Assembly (NCBI RefSeq): GCF_014653695.1
Contig: NZ_BNAR01000001.1
Location: 1,116,001-1,180,000 of the forward strand
DNA length: 64,000 bases
Direction of reading: 5' to 3'
Source of the DNA: Lentzea cavernae
GTDB lineage: Bacteria > Actinomycetota > Actinomycetes > Mycobacteriales > Pseudonocardiaceae
Part shown: positions 1 through 8,877 of the stretch, one piece after another
Position numbering within the stretch: the first letter of the stretch is position 1
Layout of the letters: every line of letters starts with the position of its first letter
Notes under the pieces: generated by a model
Seen by the model: only the letters and a program-made list of their open reading frames with translations
The model's database searches: none
Told to the model about the DNA's origin: nothing
Program-made: the position numbers and the translations under genes

Positions 1-1
1 G

Positions 2-313
2 CCGACCGTGGACGTCGAGGGTCAGCAGCTCCAGTCGTGGCGCGGCGTCCCGATCGCGCCGTGCGACAAGATCCCGGTCAACAAGAACGGCACCACGTCG
101 ATCATCGCGATGCGGCTCGGCGAGGAGAAGCAGGGCGTCATCGGCCTGCGCCAGACCGGCATCCCCGACGAGTACGAGCCCGGCCTGAACGTGCGGTTCA
201 TGGGCATCGACGAGCACGCGATGCTCAAGTACCTGGTGTCGACGTACTACTCGGCCGCCGTGCTGGTGCCGGACGCACTGGGTGTGCTCGAGAACGTGGA
301 GATCGGTCTCTAA
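2..313 (+). CDS. Family 2 encapsulin shell protein, C-terminal part (5' end outside window)
   Basis: The frame is open from the window edge, so only about the last 103 residues are seen. They carry the conserved end of family 2 (SrpI-like) encapsulins: WRGVP, then CDKIPV, then an [12 protein letters not shown] strand, a PGLNVRF strand, and a last helix with [26 protein letters not shown]. In the family this is the HK97-fold shell protein that self-assembles into a protein nanocompartment around enzyme cargo. The prenyl synthase gene begins 3 bases after the stop, and prenyl transferases are a known family 2 cargo class. Whether this is subtype 2A or 2B (with a cNMP-binding insert) cannot be told because the relevant part lies upstream. 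The family call is firm; the cargo role of the neighbour is inference. Confidence 0.88.
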   Translation, partial: PTVDVEGQQLQSWRGVPIAPCDKIPVNKNGTTSIIAMRLGEEKQGVIGLRQTGIPDEYEPGLNVRFMGIDEHAMLKYLVSTYYSAAVLVPDALGVLENVEIGL

Positions 314-316
314 GCC

Positions 317-1363
317 ATGACAGCGGAGATGACTGAACCGCTCGCCGCCGGACGGCCGTCCGGCGAGGTGCTCGCGTGGAGCCGGGGCCTCGTGCTCCCG
401 GCTCTGCGCAAGGCCGTCGACCAGCTGCCGCCGTCCATGCGCACGATCGCGGAGTACCACCACGGGTGGCGCGACGAGTACGGCAACCCGGTGCTGGAGA
501 ACGGCGGCAAGGCGATCCGCCCCGCGCTGGTGCTGCTGGCGGCCGAGGCCGTCGGCGGCACCGCCGAGTCCGCGGTCCCGGCGGCGGTCGCGGTGGAGCT
601 GATCCACAACTTCTCGTTGCTGCACGACGACGTGATGGACCGCGACACGACCCGGCGCCACCGGGCCACGGCGTGGACCGTGTTCGGCGTCAACGCGGCG
701 ATCCTGGCCGGTGACGCGTTGCAGGCGGTGGCGCTGGACGTCCTCGCGGGATCGGGCCATCCGCGTGCGCTGGAAGCGATCCGGACGCTCAACGACGCCA
801 CCGTGGCGTTGCTCGACGGGCAGGCGTACGACCTGGACTTCGAGACGCGGTCCGACGTGCGGGTGTCCGAGGTCGAGCGGATGGCGCGCGGCAAGACGGG
901 CGCGCTCCTGGGCGCCTCGACCGCCCTGGGCGCGCTGTACGGCGGCGGGTCCGACTTCCAGGTCGAGGCGATGCGCGGCTACGGCACCGAGCTGGGCCTC
1001 GCGTTCCAGCACGTGGACGACCTGCTCGGCATCTGGGGTGATCCCGCGGTGACCGGCAAGCCCGTGCACTCGGACCTGGTGAACCGCAAGAAGTCGCTGC
1101 CCGTCGTCCGCGCCCTGAACGCCGGGCTTCCCGCCTCCGCCGAGCTGGGGGCGTTGTACTCCGGTTCGCAGGAGATGAACGCGGAAACGCTTGCGCGGGC
1201 GGCGTCACTGGTCGATCTGGCCGGTGGCCGCGCGTGGAGCCAGACGCAGGCCGACGAGCTCCACACGCAGGCACTGGTCCACCTCGGCGAGGCCTCACCG
1301 ACCGCGCGTGCGGCGGTGGAGCTCGGCACGCTCGCCCAACTGGTCACCCACCGAGACCACTGA
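317..1363 (+). CDS. Polyprenyl diphosphate synthase, probable encapsulin cargo
   Basis: A 348-residue trans-isoprenyl diphosphate synthase of the GGPP/polyprenyl class, condensing isopentenyl diphosphate onto an allylic diphosphate. The first aspartate-rich motif is intact ([10 protein letters not shown], followed by RRHRATAW), the [11 protein letters not shown] substrate motif lies near residue 60, and the second aspartate-rich region reads [11 protein letters not shown] before a NRKKSLPVV segment. It therefore looks catalytically complete. The ATG lies 3 bases after the encapsulin stop, so the two are almost certainly co-translated. The roughly 45-residue N-terminal stretch before the fold is where family 2 cargo enzymes carry their loading segment, but I see no obvious low-complexity tag. 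ispH and dxs follow in the same operon, so the product is probably a C20 or longer prenyl diphosphate for a dedicated terpenoid. Confidence 0.9.
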   Translation: MTAEMTEPLAAGRPSGEVLAWSRGLVLPALRKAVDQLPPSMRTIAEYHHGWRDEYGNPVLENGGKAIRPALVLLAAEAVGGTAESAVPAAVAVELIHNFSLLHDDVMDRDTTRRHRATAWTVFGVNAAILAGDALQAVALDVLAGSGHPRALEAIRTLNDATVALLDGQAYDLDFETRSDVRVSEVERMARGKTGALLGASTALGALYGGGSDFQVEAMRGYGTELGLAFQHVDDLLGIWGDPAVTGKPVHSDLVNRKKSLPVVRALNAGLPASAELGALYSGSQEMNAETLARAASLVDLAGGRAWSQTQADELHTQALVHLGEASPTARAAVELGTLAQLVTHRDH

Positions 1364-1373
1364 AAGGCACTCG

Positions 1374-2315
1374 ATGACGGAGAACCCGCCGCGTTCGGTG
1401 CTGCTCGCCTCACCCCGGTCGTTCTGCGCCGGGGTGGAGCGCGCCATCGAGATCGTGGAACGACTGCTCGACCAGCGCGGCGGCCCCGTCTACGTGCGCA
1501 AGCAGATCGTGCACAACGTCCACGTCGTGAAGTCGCTGGAAGCTCGTGGCGCCGTGTTCGTGGAAGAGCTGTCCGAGGTGCCTTTCGGTGCCACGGCGGT
1601 CTTCTCCGCGCACGGCGTCGCTCCCGCGGTGCGCGCCGAGGCGCGGTTGCGCGACCTGGACGTGCTGGACGCGACCTGTCCCCTGGTGACGAAGGTGCAC
1701 GCCGAGGCGCGGCGCTTCGCCGAACGCGGCGACACCATCGTGCTGATCGGGCACGCCGGGCACGAGGAGGTCGAGGGCACGCTGGGCGAGGCCCCCGACC
1801 AGATGGTGCTGGTGGAGACCGTGGAGGACGTGCTCGCGCTGGACATCACCGGTCCCGTGTCGTACCTGACGCAGACGACGCTGGCCGTGGACGAGACGGC
1901 CGAGGTGATCGAGGCACTGGAACGGAAGTTCCCGCAGGTGCGGGGGCCCGGTTCCGACGACATCTGTTACGCCACCACGAATCGGCAGGTCGCGATCCGC
2001 GAGGTGGCCGCGCGGTCGGACCTGGTCCTGGTGGTGGGCTCCAGGAACTCGTCCAACTCGGTGCGGATGGTCGAGCTCGCCGCTCGGACCGGCACACCGG
2101 CCTACCTGATCGACGACGCGTCGGAGATCGACCCGTCCTGGCTCGTCGGCGTGACGTCGGTGGGCCTGTCCGCGGGCGCGTCCGCGCCGCCCGAGCTGGT
2201 GGACGAGGTCGTGGCGGCGCTGGAGGCCTTGGGATCGGTCTCGGTGTCGACGCACACGACCGCGACGGAGACGATCTCGTTCACGTTGCCGCCGGCGGTG
2301 CGCCGTGCTCGCTGA
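1374..2315 (+). CDS. ispH: 4-hydroxy-3-methylbut-2-enyl diphosphate reductase
   Basis: IspH (LytB) catalyses the last MEP-pathway step, reducing HMBPP to IPP and DMAPP with a [4Fe-4S] cluster. The 313-residue length is normal. Three cluster cysteines can be seen in family context: [10 protein letters not shown] near residue 20, [11 protein letters not shown] near residue 100, and [10 protein letters not shown] near residue 197; the HGV motif (SAHGVAP) and the SRNSSNS phosphate-binding segment are also present. I chose the ATG at 1374, which has an AAAGG upstream, over the long in-frame extension that runs back into the prenyl synthase gene. The gene starts 10 bases after that gene and overlaps dxs by 11 bases, so all three are likely one transcript. 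It may be a second, pathway-dedicated copy rather than the housekeeping gene. Confidence 0.93.
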   Translation: MTENPPRSVLLASPRSFCAGVERAIEIVERLLDQRGGPVYVRKQIVHNVHVVKSLEARGAVFVEELSEVPFGATAVFSAHGVAPAVRAEARLRDLDVLDATCPLVTKVHAEARRFAERGDTIVLIGHAGHEEVEGTLGEAPDQMVLVETVEDVLALDITGPVSYLTQTTLAVDETAEVIEALERKFPQVRGPGSDDICYATTNRQVAIREVAARSDLVLVVGSRNSSNSVRMVELAARTGTPAYLIDDASEIDPSWLVGVTSVGLSAGASAPPELVDEVVAALEALGSVSVSTHTTATETISFTLPPAVRRAR

Positions 2316-4011
2316 CATCACCTCGCCCGCGGACGTCCGGGCGCTCTCGTCCTCCGAGCTTTCCTCGCTGGCCGCGGAGATCCGGTCGTTCCTGATCTCC
2401 AAGGTGCACCGGACCGGTGGTCACCTCGGGCCGAACCTCGGCGCCGTCGAGCTGACCATCGGGGTGCACCGGGTCTTCAGCTCGCCGGTCGACGTGGTGC
2501 TGTTCGACACCGGGCACCAGTCGTACGTGCACAAGATGCTGACCGGCCGTTGCTCGGACTTCGACTCGTTGCGGCAGGCCGGGGGCATGTCCGGCTACCC
2601 GTCCGCCGCCGAGTCCGCGCACGACGTGATCGAGAACTCGCACGCCTCGACCGCACTGTCCTATGCGGACGGTCTGGCCAAGGCGTTCGAGCTGGGCGGC
2701 GCCGACCGCCGTGTCGTCGCCATCGTCGGCGACGGCGCGCTGACCGGCGGGATGTGCTGGGAGGCGCTCAACAACATCGGCGGCTCCTCGCGCCCGGTCG
2801 TGGTGCTGCTCAACGACAACGGCCGCTCGTACGACCCGACCACCGGTGGTTTCGCGGCGTCGTTGCTCGACGGGTCGGCCCGCGGGCTGTTCGAGGCCCT
2901 GGGTCTCGCCTACATCGGCGAGGTCGACGGACACGACGTGCACGCCGTCGAGAACGCCTTGTGGGAGGCCAAGTCGCTCGGCCGTCCGGTCGTCGTGCAC
3001 TGCAAGACCGTGAAGGGCAAGGGGTACGAGGCAGCGGAGACCGACGAGGCCGACCGCATGCACGCGGTCGGTGCGCTCGGCGCCACCGGCGGGCGGACCT
3101 GGACCGACGCGTTCTCCGACGAGATCGTGGCCATCGGTGCCGAGCGCCAGGACGTCGTCTGCCTGACCGCGGCGATGCTGGAACCCGTGGGACTGCGGCC
3201 TTTCGCCGAGCGCTTCCCCACCCGCGTGTTCGACGTCGGCATCGCCGAGCAGCACGCCGTGACGTCCGCCGCCGGCATGGCCATGGGCGGCCTGCACCCG
3301 GTCGTCGCCGTCTACGCGACGTTCCTGTCCCGCGCCTTCGACCAGTTGCTCATGGACGTGGCGCTGCACCGGCTCCCGGTGACGTTCGTGCTGGACCGGG
3401 CCGGCGTGACCGGTCCGGACGGCGCGTCGCACCACGGCATGTGGGACGCCTCCGTGCTGCCCGTGGTCCCGGGCCTGCGCCTTGCCGCCCCACGCGATCC
3501 CGCGTCGCTGGCCGCACTGCTGCGCGAGGCCGTCGACGTGTCGGACGGCCCCACGGTGGTGCGTTACCCGAAGGCGGCGGTCGGACCCGACGTGCCCGCA
3601 GTCCGCCGCGTGGGCCACTTCGACGTGCTGCACGAGACCCCGGACGCCGAGGTGCTGCTGATCGCCGTCGGCCCGCTGGCCGGCCCCTGCCTCGCCGCCG
3701 CGGAGGAACTGGCGTCGCACGACGTCCGGGTCACCGTCGTCGACCCGCGCTGGACCGCTCCCCTGGACCCGCACCTCGTGAAGTACAGCGGCCGGCACCG
3801 CCTGGTCCTCGCCGTGGAGGACACGACGTCCACCGGAGCCCTGGGCGCACGCCTGGGCCAGGCCCTCACCGGTTCCGCGACGTGCGTGGCGACCTTCGCC
3901 CTGCCACCGCGCTTCCTGCCCCACGACTCCCGCGCCCGAATCCTGCGCGCCCACGGCCTCGACGCCGCCGGCATCACGACGAGCGTGCTGAAGCGCCTCG
4001 GCGTGAAGTGA
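2305..4011 (+). CDS. dxs: 1-deoxy-D-xylulose-5-phosphate synthase, shortened variant
   Basis: Dxs joins pyruvate and glyceraldehyde 3-phosphate with thiamine diphosphate in the first MEP step. The signature [12 protein letters not shown], the thiamine-binding [16 protein letters not shown], the catalytic-centre [10 protein letters not shown] region and the transketolase pyrimidine-domain [12 protein letters not shown] are all present. At 568 residues it is about 50-70 shorter than housekeeping Dxs: after [18 protein letters not shown] it goes almost directly to [12 protein letters not shown], losing the usual linker of roughly 45 residues. The GTG start overlaps ispH by 11 bases. The shortening and the position next to a prenyl synthase suggest a pathway-dedicated paralogue. 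The 3' end overlaps the convergent acyltransferase gene by 38 bases. Confidence 0.92.
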   Translation: MLADITSPADVRALSSSELSSLAAEIRSFLISKVHRTGGHLGPNLGAVELTIGVHRVFSSPVDVVLFDTGHQSYVHKMLTGRCSDFDSLRQAGGMSGYPSAAESAHDVIENSHASTALSYADGLAKAFELGGADRRVVAIVGDGALTGGMCWEALNNIGGSSRPVVVLLNDNGRSYDPTTGGFAASLLDGSARGLFEALGLAYIGEVDGHDVHAVENALWEAKSLGRPVVVHCKTVKGKGYEAAETDEADRMHAVGALGATGGRTWTDAFSDEIVAIGAERQDVVCLTAAMLEPVGLRPFAERFPTRVFDVGIAEQHAVTSAAGMAMGGLHPVVAVYATFLSRAFDQLLMDVALHRLPVTFVLDRAGVTGPDGASHHGMWDASVLPVVPGLRLAAPRDPASLAALLREAVDVSDGPTVVRYPKAAVGPDVPAVRRVGHFDVLHETPDAEVLLIAVGPLAGPCLAAAEELASHDVRVTVVDPRWTAPLDPHLVKYSGRHRLVLAVEDTTSTGALGARLGQALTGSATCVATFALPPRFLPHDSRARILRAHGLDAAGITTSVLKRLGVK

Positions 4012-5071
4012 CGAACCACCCGATGGCGAACGACAAAGCGATAGCCCCCACACCCACCAGCGGCGCTTTCACCTCGGCAGGAACATCGAGAGGCCGCAAC
4101 CCGGTCGCGAGAGCCAGCAGGATCGGCCCCTGCACCACGAACGCGACATAGGCCGACCGCGCCATGCCTTCGGCGAACGCCCCCTGCCGCGACAACCTGC
4201 GCTGCGCCAGCCCGATGAGCCACAAACTCCCCGCCACCACCAGAATCCCCTCGACCAGCGCGAGCACGGCCGCCTGCCACCGCAGTCCGCCGAGGAACGG
4301 CTCCGCGCTCTTCGCCAGGTCGAGCACCCCCATCATCGCCGCCGCCACCGGCAGCACCGCGATGGTGCCGATGACGACACCGCGCGTCATCCGGTAGATC
4401 TCGTCCGGCACCCGCTCCGCGAGCTTGCGCCCCCCGATCGCCCCGAGCAGCAGCATGCCGAGACACTGCGGCCACCACCACAGGTGCAGGTCCCCGACCT
4501 GCCCGCTCCGAGCCGGGAACACCAGCCGCGTCAGGAACGTCGTCCCCGCCACCGCCACCGTCATCCCGACGACGGCCCGCGGCGTGATGACGCGCTCCCT
4601 GATGGGCGGCGCCAGCGCGATCCCGACGCTGAAGACCAGCAACACCCCCACGAACCACAACGACCCGCTGTCCAGGAACGGATCCCGGTCCGTGAACGCC
4701 TGCCACCACGACACGTCCCGCCCGGCCCCGTTGTAGGCGATCCACACGAACGTCGGCCACACCACCAGCGCACTCACGACCCACGGCACACCCAGCCGGA
4801 CAAGCCGCTCCGCGATGAACCGCCGCCGCCCTTTGCGCTCGATCGAGCCGGGCGTGAAGATGCCGGCCATGAAGTAGAAGGTGCCCATGAAGAACAACCC
4901 GGACGGCCCGACCACCGCCGCCAGCACCGTCTCCGCGCCGGGGTGGAACGTGACCTCGTTGACCTCGTCGTACGGCCAGCCACCGATCGCGGAGTAACCG
5001 AGCAGCGCGTGGCCGCCGATGACCCACGCGACCAGGATCACCTTCAGGTTGTCCACAGCGGACAATCTCAT
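3974..5071 (-). CDS. Acyltransferase 3 family integral membrane protein
   Basis: A 365-residue membrane protein with about ten hydrophobic segments and the N-terminal pattern of acyltransferase 3 proteins (DNLKVILVAWVIGGHALLGY, containing the conserved early histidine). A second family feature is the FMGTFYFMAGIFTPGS loop near residue 75. These enzymes usually O-acetylate or O-acylate cell-surface sugars, peptides or secondary metabolites. I chose the ATG at 5071 because the family-typical N-terminus starts there; the frame stays open far upstream but that is not coding. The substrate cannot be told from sequence. It is transcribed towards dxs, and the 3' ends overlap by 38 bases, so it is not part of that operon. 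Confidence 0.8.
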   Translation of the reverse strand: MRLSAVDNLKVILVAWVIGGHALLGYSAIGGWPYDEVNEVTFHPGAETVLAAVVGPSGLFFMGTFYFMAGIFTPGSIERKGRRRFIAERLVRLGVPWVVSALVVWPTFVWIAYNGAGRDVSWWQAFTDRDPFLDSGSLWFVGVLLVFSVGIALAPPIRERVITPRAVVGMTVAVAGTTFLTRLVFPARSGQVGDLHLWWWPQCLGMLLLGAIGGRKLAERVPDEIYRMTRGVVIGTIAVLPVAAAMMGVLDLAKSAEPFLGGLRWQAAVLALVEGILVVAGSLWLIGLAQRRLSRQGAFAEGMARSAYVAFVVQGPILLALATGLRPLDVPAEVKAPLVGVGAIALSFAIGWFVTSRRGASARSS

Positions 5072-5430
5072 GGTTTCGATGGTCCGCTTCCGGGCGGCGA
5101 ATTGCCACCGCCGAGTGGGGCGGAGACGGCCGGTACCGCAGACGAGACGGCCGATGTGACCGCTGCATGCGTCCGAAGCGGCCTGAACGTCGAGGCGCAA
5201 GCACGCGGCACGCGGCCGAAGAGGCCAAGGTGCGCCAAAGAGATCCGCAAGGCCGCGGACCAGTTCGGTGGCCATGCACCGAAGCGCCGCCGCTGGGCAC
5301 GGGTGTTGAGGCCTCTTGATCGCGCCGCCAACCCTCACCGGCCGCCGTGTCTCTGGCCGCAACCGCGTTCCCGGCCAACGGGTTCCAGCAAGAGCGGATT
5401 CCAGTCGGCAGGCCGTGGGCCGCGGTTCGG
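5072..5430. other. Gene-free spacer upstream of the acyltransferase
   Basis: About 360 bases separate the acyltransferase start from the end of the citrate synthase-like gene. No open frame here has convincing codon bias or a recognisable motif. It should hold the acyltransferase promoter, but I cannot point to a clear -10/-35 pair. Confidence 0.5.
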
Positions 5431-6543
5431 CTACGGGCGGTCGCCCGTGTACACGCCCATCGTGCGGAAACGCAGCCCCGGCTCCCGGTACTCCTCCATC
5501 GCGTGCGCGACCCACCCCACGATCCGCGCGATCGCGAAGATCGCCTCGCCCGCGTCCGCCGGCATCTTGAACAGCAGGGCGAACTGGGCGAGAGCCAGGT
5601 CGATGTTGGGGAACGTCTGGGACTGGGTGCCGATCACCTTGTCCGCCACCAGGTCGCCGTGGCCGCGGAGCAGGGCGAGCAGGTGGTCTGCGCGGGGGTC
5701 GCGGGCGCGGTAGACGGCGTGGCCGAAGCCCGGGATCGGGTGGCCGGAGCGCAGGTGTTCGGCGACGGTGCCCATCGGGTCGGACTGGGCCTGCAGCAGG
5801 AAGCGGTAGGCGATGGTGGTGGCCGCGCCGTGCTTCTGGCCCTCCATGGCGCCCATGCCCGCGGACACGACGGCGTACGGGTTGGCGTGGGCCGAGGCGG
5901 CGACTCTGGCGGCCATGGTCGAGATGGCCAGGTCGTGGTCGGCCAGGAGGATCAGGGCGGCGTTGAGCAGGTCTGGTCGCGCGGGCTCCGGGGAGAGGCG
6001 GGCCCAGAGGCGCTCGGCTATGTCGGTGCCCTGGGGGCGGCCCACCAGCGGCAGGGACTCGACCACGTCGGCGATGAGGGACTTGGCCGTGGTGACGGCC
6101 CTGTCGAGGTCGTAGCGGAGCGGGTCGCCGACGCTCGCGAGGGCGATGGCCACACGGACGCGGTCGGTGAGGGTGGCGCTCTCCGGGAGGGCCATCCAGA
6201 TCTCCTGGCCCTCGGGGAACTGGATGCCCTCGGAGTCGATTTCCGTCCACAGCCAGTGCGCCACGTCCTCGAAGCGCTTGGTGCCGGCGAGCGCGGGGAC
6301 CGAGCGGCCGCGATAGTGGAGCTGGTCGTTCTCCAGGAGAGAGATGCGGGTGCGGATGCGATCGGTCACAGCGGCCACTGCTCCGCGCGCACCGGTGCGC
6401 TGGGCGAGAGCTTCCACCTGGGCCACCCCGAACATGCTGGCGCGGTTCACCTTGGTGCTGGTCAGGAGGCCGCGGCTGACGTACGAGTAGACCGTCGCCG
6501 GTTTTACGCCAAGGCGACGGGCTGCTTGATTCGTCGTCAACAT
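5431..6543 (-). CDS. Citrate synthase-like protein with N-terminal helix-turn-helix
   Basis: A 370-residue protein in two parts. Residues 1-60 form an excisionase/MerR-type DNA-binding helix-turn-helix (TTNQAARRLGVKPATVYSYV, then SRGLLTS). Residues 70-370 are a citrate synthase fold with GQKHGAAT and IPGFGHAVYRARDPRA carrying the two catalytic histidines. The usual NVDFYSG segment is replaced by NIDLALAQF, so the aspartate remains in an altered context. I chose the ATG at 6543 because GGA precedes it by 7 bases; an ATG at 6552 is also in frame. It is divergent from a second citrate synthase-like gene, and the 51 bases between them carry repeated TCAAC/GTTGA sites. It may be a regulatory subunit or a metabolite-sensing repressor built from an enzyme; this is inference. 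Confidence 0.85.
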   Translation of the reverse strand: MLTTNQAARRLGVKPATVYSYVSRGLLTSTKVNRASMFGVAQVEALAQRTGARGAVAAVTDRIRTRISLLENDQLHYRGRSVPALAGTKRFEDVAHWLWTEIDSEGIQFPEGQEIWMALPESATLTDRVRVAIALASVGDPLRYDLDRAVTTAKSLIADVVESLPLVGRPQGTDIAERLWARLSPEPARPDLLNAALILLADHDLAISTMAARVAASAHANPYAVVSAGMGAMEGQKHGAATTIAYRFLLQAQSDPMGTVAEHLRSGHPIPGFGHAVYRARDPRADHLLALLRGHGDLVADKVIGTQSQTFPNIDLALAQFALLFKMPADAGEAIFAIARIVGWVAHAMEEYREPGLRFRTMGVYTGDRP

Positions 6544-6604
6544 TGATTCCATCAACGTTGACTGTACAAGACGTGTTGACGGAGCCTGTTGTCCATGTTG
6601 ATTG
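6537..6604. promoter_or_regulatory. Operator cluster between the divergent citrate synthase genes
   Basis: A perfect 10-bp palindrome TCAACGTTGA lies at 6552-6561 and a one-mismatch copy TCAACATTGA at 6537-6546, centred 15 bases apart. Half-sites GTTGAC (6575-6580) and GTTGAT (6597-6602) follow. The first copy covers the start codon of the HTH-citrate synthase and the last half-site lies just inside the other gene, so a bound protein would block both. The HTH-citrate synthase itself is the obvious candidate binder. Confidence 0.6.
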
Positions 6605-7719
6605 ATGCACCCAAAGGGCTTAAAGACGTTGTCGTCACCACGACCCTGATCGGGGACGTGAACGGGGCCGCGGGCTACTACCACTACCGCGAGCACGACG
6701 CGATCGAACTCGCCAGGACCCGGTCGTTCGAGGACGTGTGGTTCCTGTTCGCACAGGGGCGGCTGCCGGAACCGGACGAGGCCGCGGAGTTCACCCGTCA
6801 GACCGCCGGGCTGCGTGAGCTGCCCGTGGCGATCCGCGAGGTGCTGCCCGCGATCGCGCGATCGGGGTGCACGGCGCTGGCCGGGTTGAGGACCGCGCTG
6901 TCGATGGTGCCGAGCCGGCCGATGTGGGACGCGCCGATGAGCGCCCGCAAGGCGGACGCGCTGCAGGTCAGTGCGATTACGCCGACGATCCTGGCCGCAC
7001 TGCACCGGCTCAAGCAGGGACTTGATCCCGTCGATCCCAGGGTTGATTTGTCCACGTCGGCGAACTGGTTGTACATGTTGACTGGACAGGAGCCGTCGAC
7101 GTGGACGAGCCGTGCGGTCGAGCAGTACTTGATCGCCACGATCGACCACGGGTTCAACGCGTCCACCTTCACCGCACGCGTGGTCGCGAGCGCGGGAGCG
7201 GACGTCGTGTCGGCGGTGACGGCGGCGATCGGGACGTTCTCCGGGCCGCTGCACGGCGGCGCGCCGGACAGGGCTCTGGAAGCACTGGACCTCATCGGGA
7301 CGCCCAGCAACATCGACGCGTGGGTGCGGGAGCGCATCGAGCAGGGCGATCGGATCATGGGTTTCGGTCACGCCGTCTACAAGACCGAGGACCCTCGAGC
7401 GCGCCTGCTCAAGGAGATCGCGCTCGAGAGGCCGACCGAGCTCACGACGTTCGCGGTCACGGTCGAGCGCAGGGTCACGGAGCTGCTGGCCGAGCTGAAG
7501 CCCGGCCGGCAGCTGTACGCGAACGTCGAGTTCTACGCCGGTGTGGTGATGGAGCAGTGCGGCATCCCGCGCGAGATGTTCACGCCGACGTTCGCGTGCA
7601 GCCGGGTGATCGGGTGGTGTGCCAACGCCCTCGAGCAGTCCGAGGACACGAAGATCATCCGCCCGGTCGCCCGCTACACGGGACCCGCGCCCCGCGTCCA
7701 CCCGGCACCGGTCAGGTGA
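6595..7719 (+). CDS. Citrate/2-methylcitrate synthase family protein
   Basis: A 374-residue citrate synthase-type enzyme that would condense an acyl-CoA with a 2-oxo acid. Motifs in order: GYYHYREHDAIELA near residue 23, SGPLHGGAPDRALE (first catalytic histidine) near 218, and IMGFGHAVYKTEDPRA (second histidine) near 256. Near 306 it has NVEFYAG, where the catalytic position is normally aspartate (NVDFYSG), so a D-to-E change is present. The ATG at 6595 is chosen because GGAG sits 10 bases upstream; a TTG at 6589 is in frame. The divergent partner carries an N-terminal HTH, and such pairs recur in actinomycetes, so the two may form a heteromer or share control. Whether it makes citrate or methylcitrate cannot be decided from sequence. 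Confidence 0.88.
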   Translation: MLIDAPKGLKDVVVTTTLIGDVNGAAGYYHYREHDAIELARTRSFEDVWFLFAQGRLPEPDEAAEFTRQTAGLRELPVAIREVLPAIARSGCTALAGLRTALSMVPSRPMWDAPMSARKADALQVSAITPTILAALHRLKQGLDPVDPRVDLSTSANWLYMLTGQEPSTWTSRAVEQYLIATIDHGFNASTFTARVVASAGADVVSAVTAAIGTFSGPLHGGAPDRALEALDLIGTPSNIDAWVRERIEQGDRIMGFGHAVYKTEDPRARLLKEIALERPTELTTFAVTVERRVTELLAELKPGRQLYANVEFYAGVVMEQCGIPREMFTPTFACSRVIGWCANALEQSEDTKIIRPVARYTGPAPRVHPAPVR

Positions 7720-7861
7720 GGTACCGCAGGTCGTTGCGCACGCGGCTGCGGTCGCGGTCGTTGACGTCGGAGGAGCCCGCCAGGCCCGCGGTGCGGTCGC
7801 GGTGCCGGTCGAGCCAGACGGAGAGGGCGGCTACTGCGAGGACGATCACTGCAAGAGTCAT
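7712..7861 (-). CDS. Small membrane protein (49 aa)
   Basis: An ATG-started 49-residue frame: a hydrophobic helix from residue 2 to 16 (MTLAVIVLAVAALSVWL), then a strongly charged tail with DRHRDRT and DVNDRDRSRVRNDLRYLT. The pattern of one membrane anchor plus a basic cytoplasmic tail, and strong G/C third-position bias, support a real gene. Its stop overlaps the last codons of the convergent citrate synthase-like gene. No function can be assigned. Confidence 0.6.
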   Translation of the reverse strand: MTLAVIVLAVAALSVWLDRHRDRTAGLAGSSDVNDRDRSRVRNDLRYLT

Positions 7862-7932
7862 GTCAGTAAGTTTGCGGCCAGCAATATCCCGCCAACAGTG
7901 GCAGATCTGACGCTGCGCGCTAAAATCCTGCC

Positions 7933-8877
7933 ATGCTGCGATCGGTTGCGGTCCCCCTCATCGACGGTGTCGCGCCGTTCGAGTTCGGCCTGCTCTGCGA
8001 GGTGTTCGGCGTCGACCGGACCGAGGAGGGCGTGCCGCTGGTCGACTTCCGGGTGTGCGGGGAGGTTCCCGGCCAGCCGGTACGGGCGAACATCCGCGGC
8101 GTGAGCATCACGCCGGAACACGGGTTCGACGCGCTGCAGAGCGTCGACCTCGTCGCTCTGCCCGCCGCGAACGTCCGCGACGAGTACCCGGAGAAGCTCG
8201 TCAAGGCGCTGAGGGAGACCGATGCGACGCTGCTCAGCGTGTGCAGCGGGGCGTTCATCCTCGGCGCGGCCGGACTGCTGGACGACCGGCACTGCACGAC
8301 GCACTGGCGTGAGGCGCGGACGTTCAGGGAGCGCTTCCCCCAGGCCCGGCTCGACGCGGACGTGCTGTTCGTGGACGACGGCAACATCATCACCAGCGCC
8401 GGCACGGCCGCGGGCATCGACGCCTGCCTGCACCTGGTGCGGCGCGAGCTCGGCACCAAGATCGCGAACACGATCGCGCGGCGGATGGTCGTGGCGCCGC
8501 AGCGCGACGGCGGTCAGCGGCAGTTCGTGGAGCTCCCCATCCCGGAGTGCAGCTCGGACAGCCTGGAGCCGGTGCTGGAACAGGTGCTCGACACGATCGC
8601 GGACAACCACACGGTGGCGACGATGGCGAAGCTCGCCGTCATGTCCGAACGGACTTTCGCGCGCAGGTTCGCCGCGGAGACCGGCACCACCCCGAACAAG
8701 TGGCTGTCACTCCAACGGGTGCTTCACGCGCGCAGGCTCCTCGAGGAGACCGAACTGGACGTCGACGCGGTCGCGACCAGGTCAGGCTTCGGGACAGCCG
8801 CTCTCCTGCGGCACCACTTCCACCGCGTCGTCGGCATCGCTCCGAGCGACTACCGCCGCACATTCTCCTGTCGTTAG
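7933..8877 (+). CDS. GlxA-type transcriptional regulator (DJ-1/PfpI domain + AraC HTH)
   Basis: A 314-residue regulator. Residues 1-170 form a DJ-1/PfpI (class I glutamine amidotransferase-like) domain with the nucleophile-elbow cysteine kept (LLSVCSGAFILG). Residues 215-314 form an AraC-type double HTH (MAKLAVMSERTFARRFAAET and GFGTAALLRHHF, ending GIAPSDYRRTF). The family commonly activates catabolic or stress genes in response to small ligands bound by the DJ-1 domain. A -10 box TAAAAT at 7921-7926 lies 6 bases before the ATG, so the mRNA is probably leaderless. No co-directional target gene is adjacent. The 3' end overlaps the convergent MarR gene by 96 bases. Confidence 0.9.
   Translation: MLRSVAVPLIDGVAPFEFGLLCEVFGVDRTEEGVPLVDFRVCGEVPGQPVRANIRGVSITPEHGFDALQSVDLVALPAANVRDEYPEKLVKALRETDATLLSVCSGAFILGAAGLLDDRHCTTHWREARTFRERFPQARLDADVLFVDDGNIITSAGTAAGIDACLHLVRRELGTKIANTIARRMVVAPQRDGGQRQFVELPIPECSSDSLEPVLEQVLDTIADNHTVATMAKLAVMSERTFARRFAAETGTTPNKWLSLQRVLHARRLLEETELDVDAVATRSGFGTAALLRHHFHRVVGIAPSDYRRTFSCR

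Noticed and set aside
2281..4053. 590-codon minus-strand open frame opposite dxs
   Set aside because: It mirrors dxs codons, is His/Arg/Gly-rich and has no family motif; the plus-strand frame has complete Dxs signatures.
5072..6610. Upstream extension of the acyltransferase frame on the minus strand
   Set aside because: The frame stays open but runs through the spacer and the citrate synthase-like gene in the wrong frame; the family N-terminus begins at 5071.
6553..7701. Upstream extension of the HTH-citrate synthase on the minus strand
   Set aside because: It only shadows the divergent plus-strand citrate synthase gene; the HTH starts right at 6543/6552.
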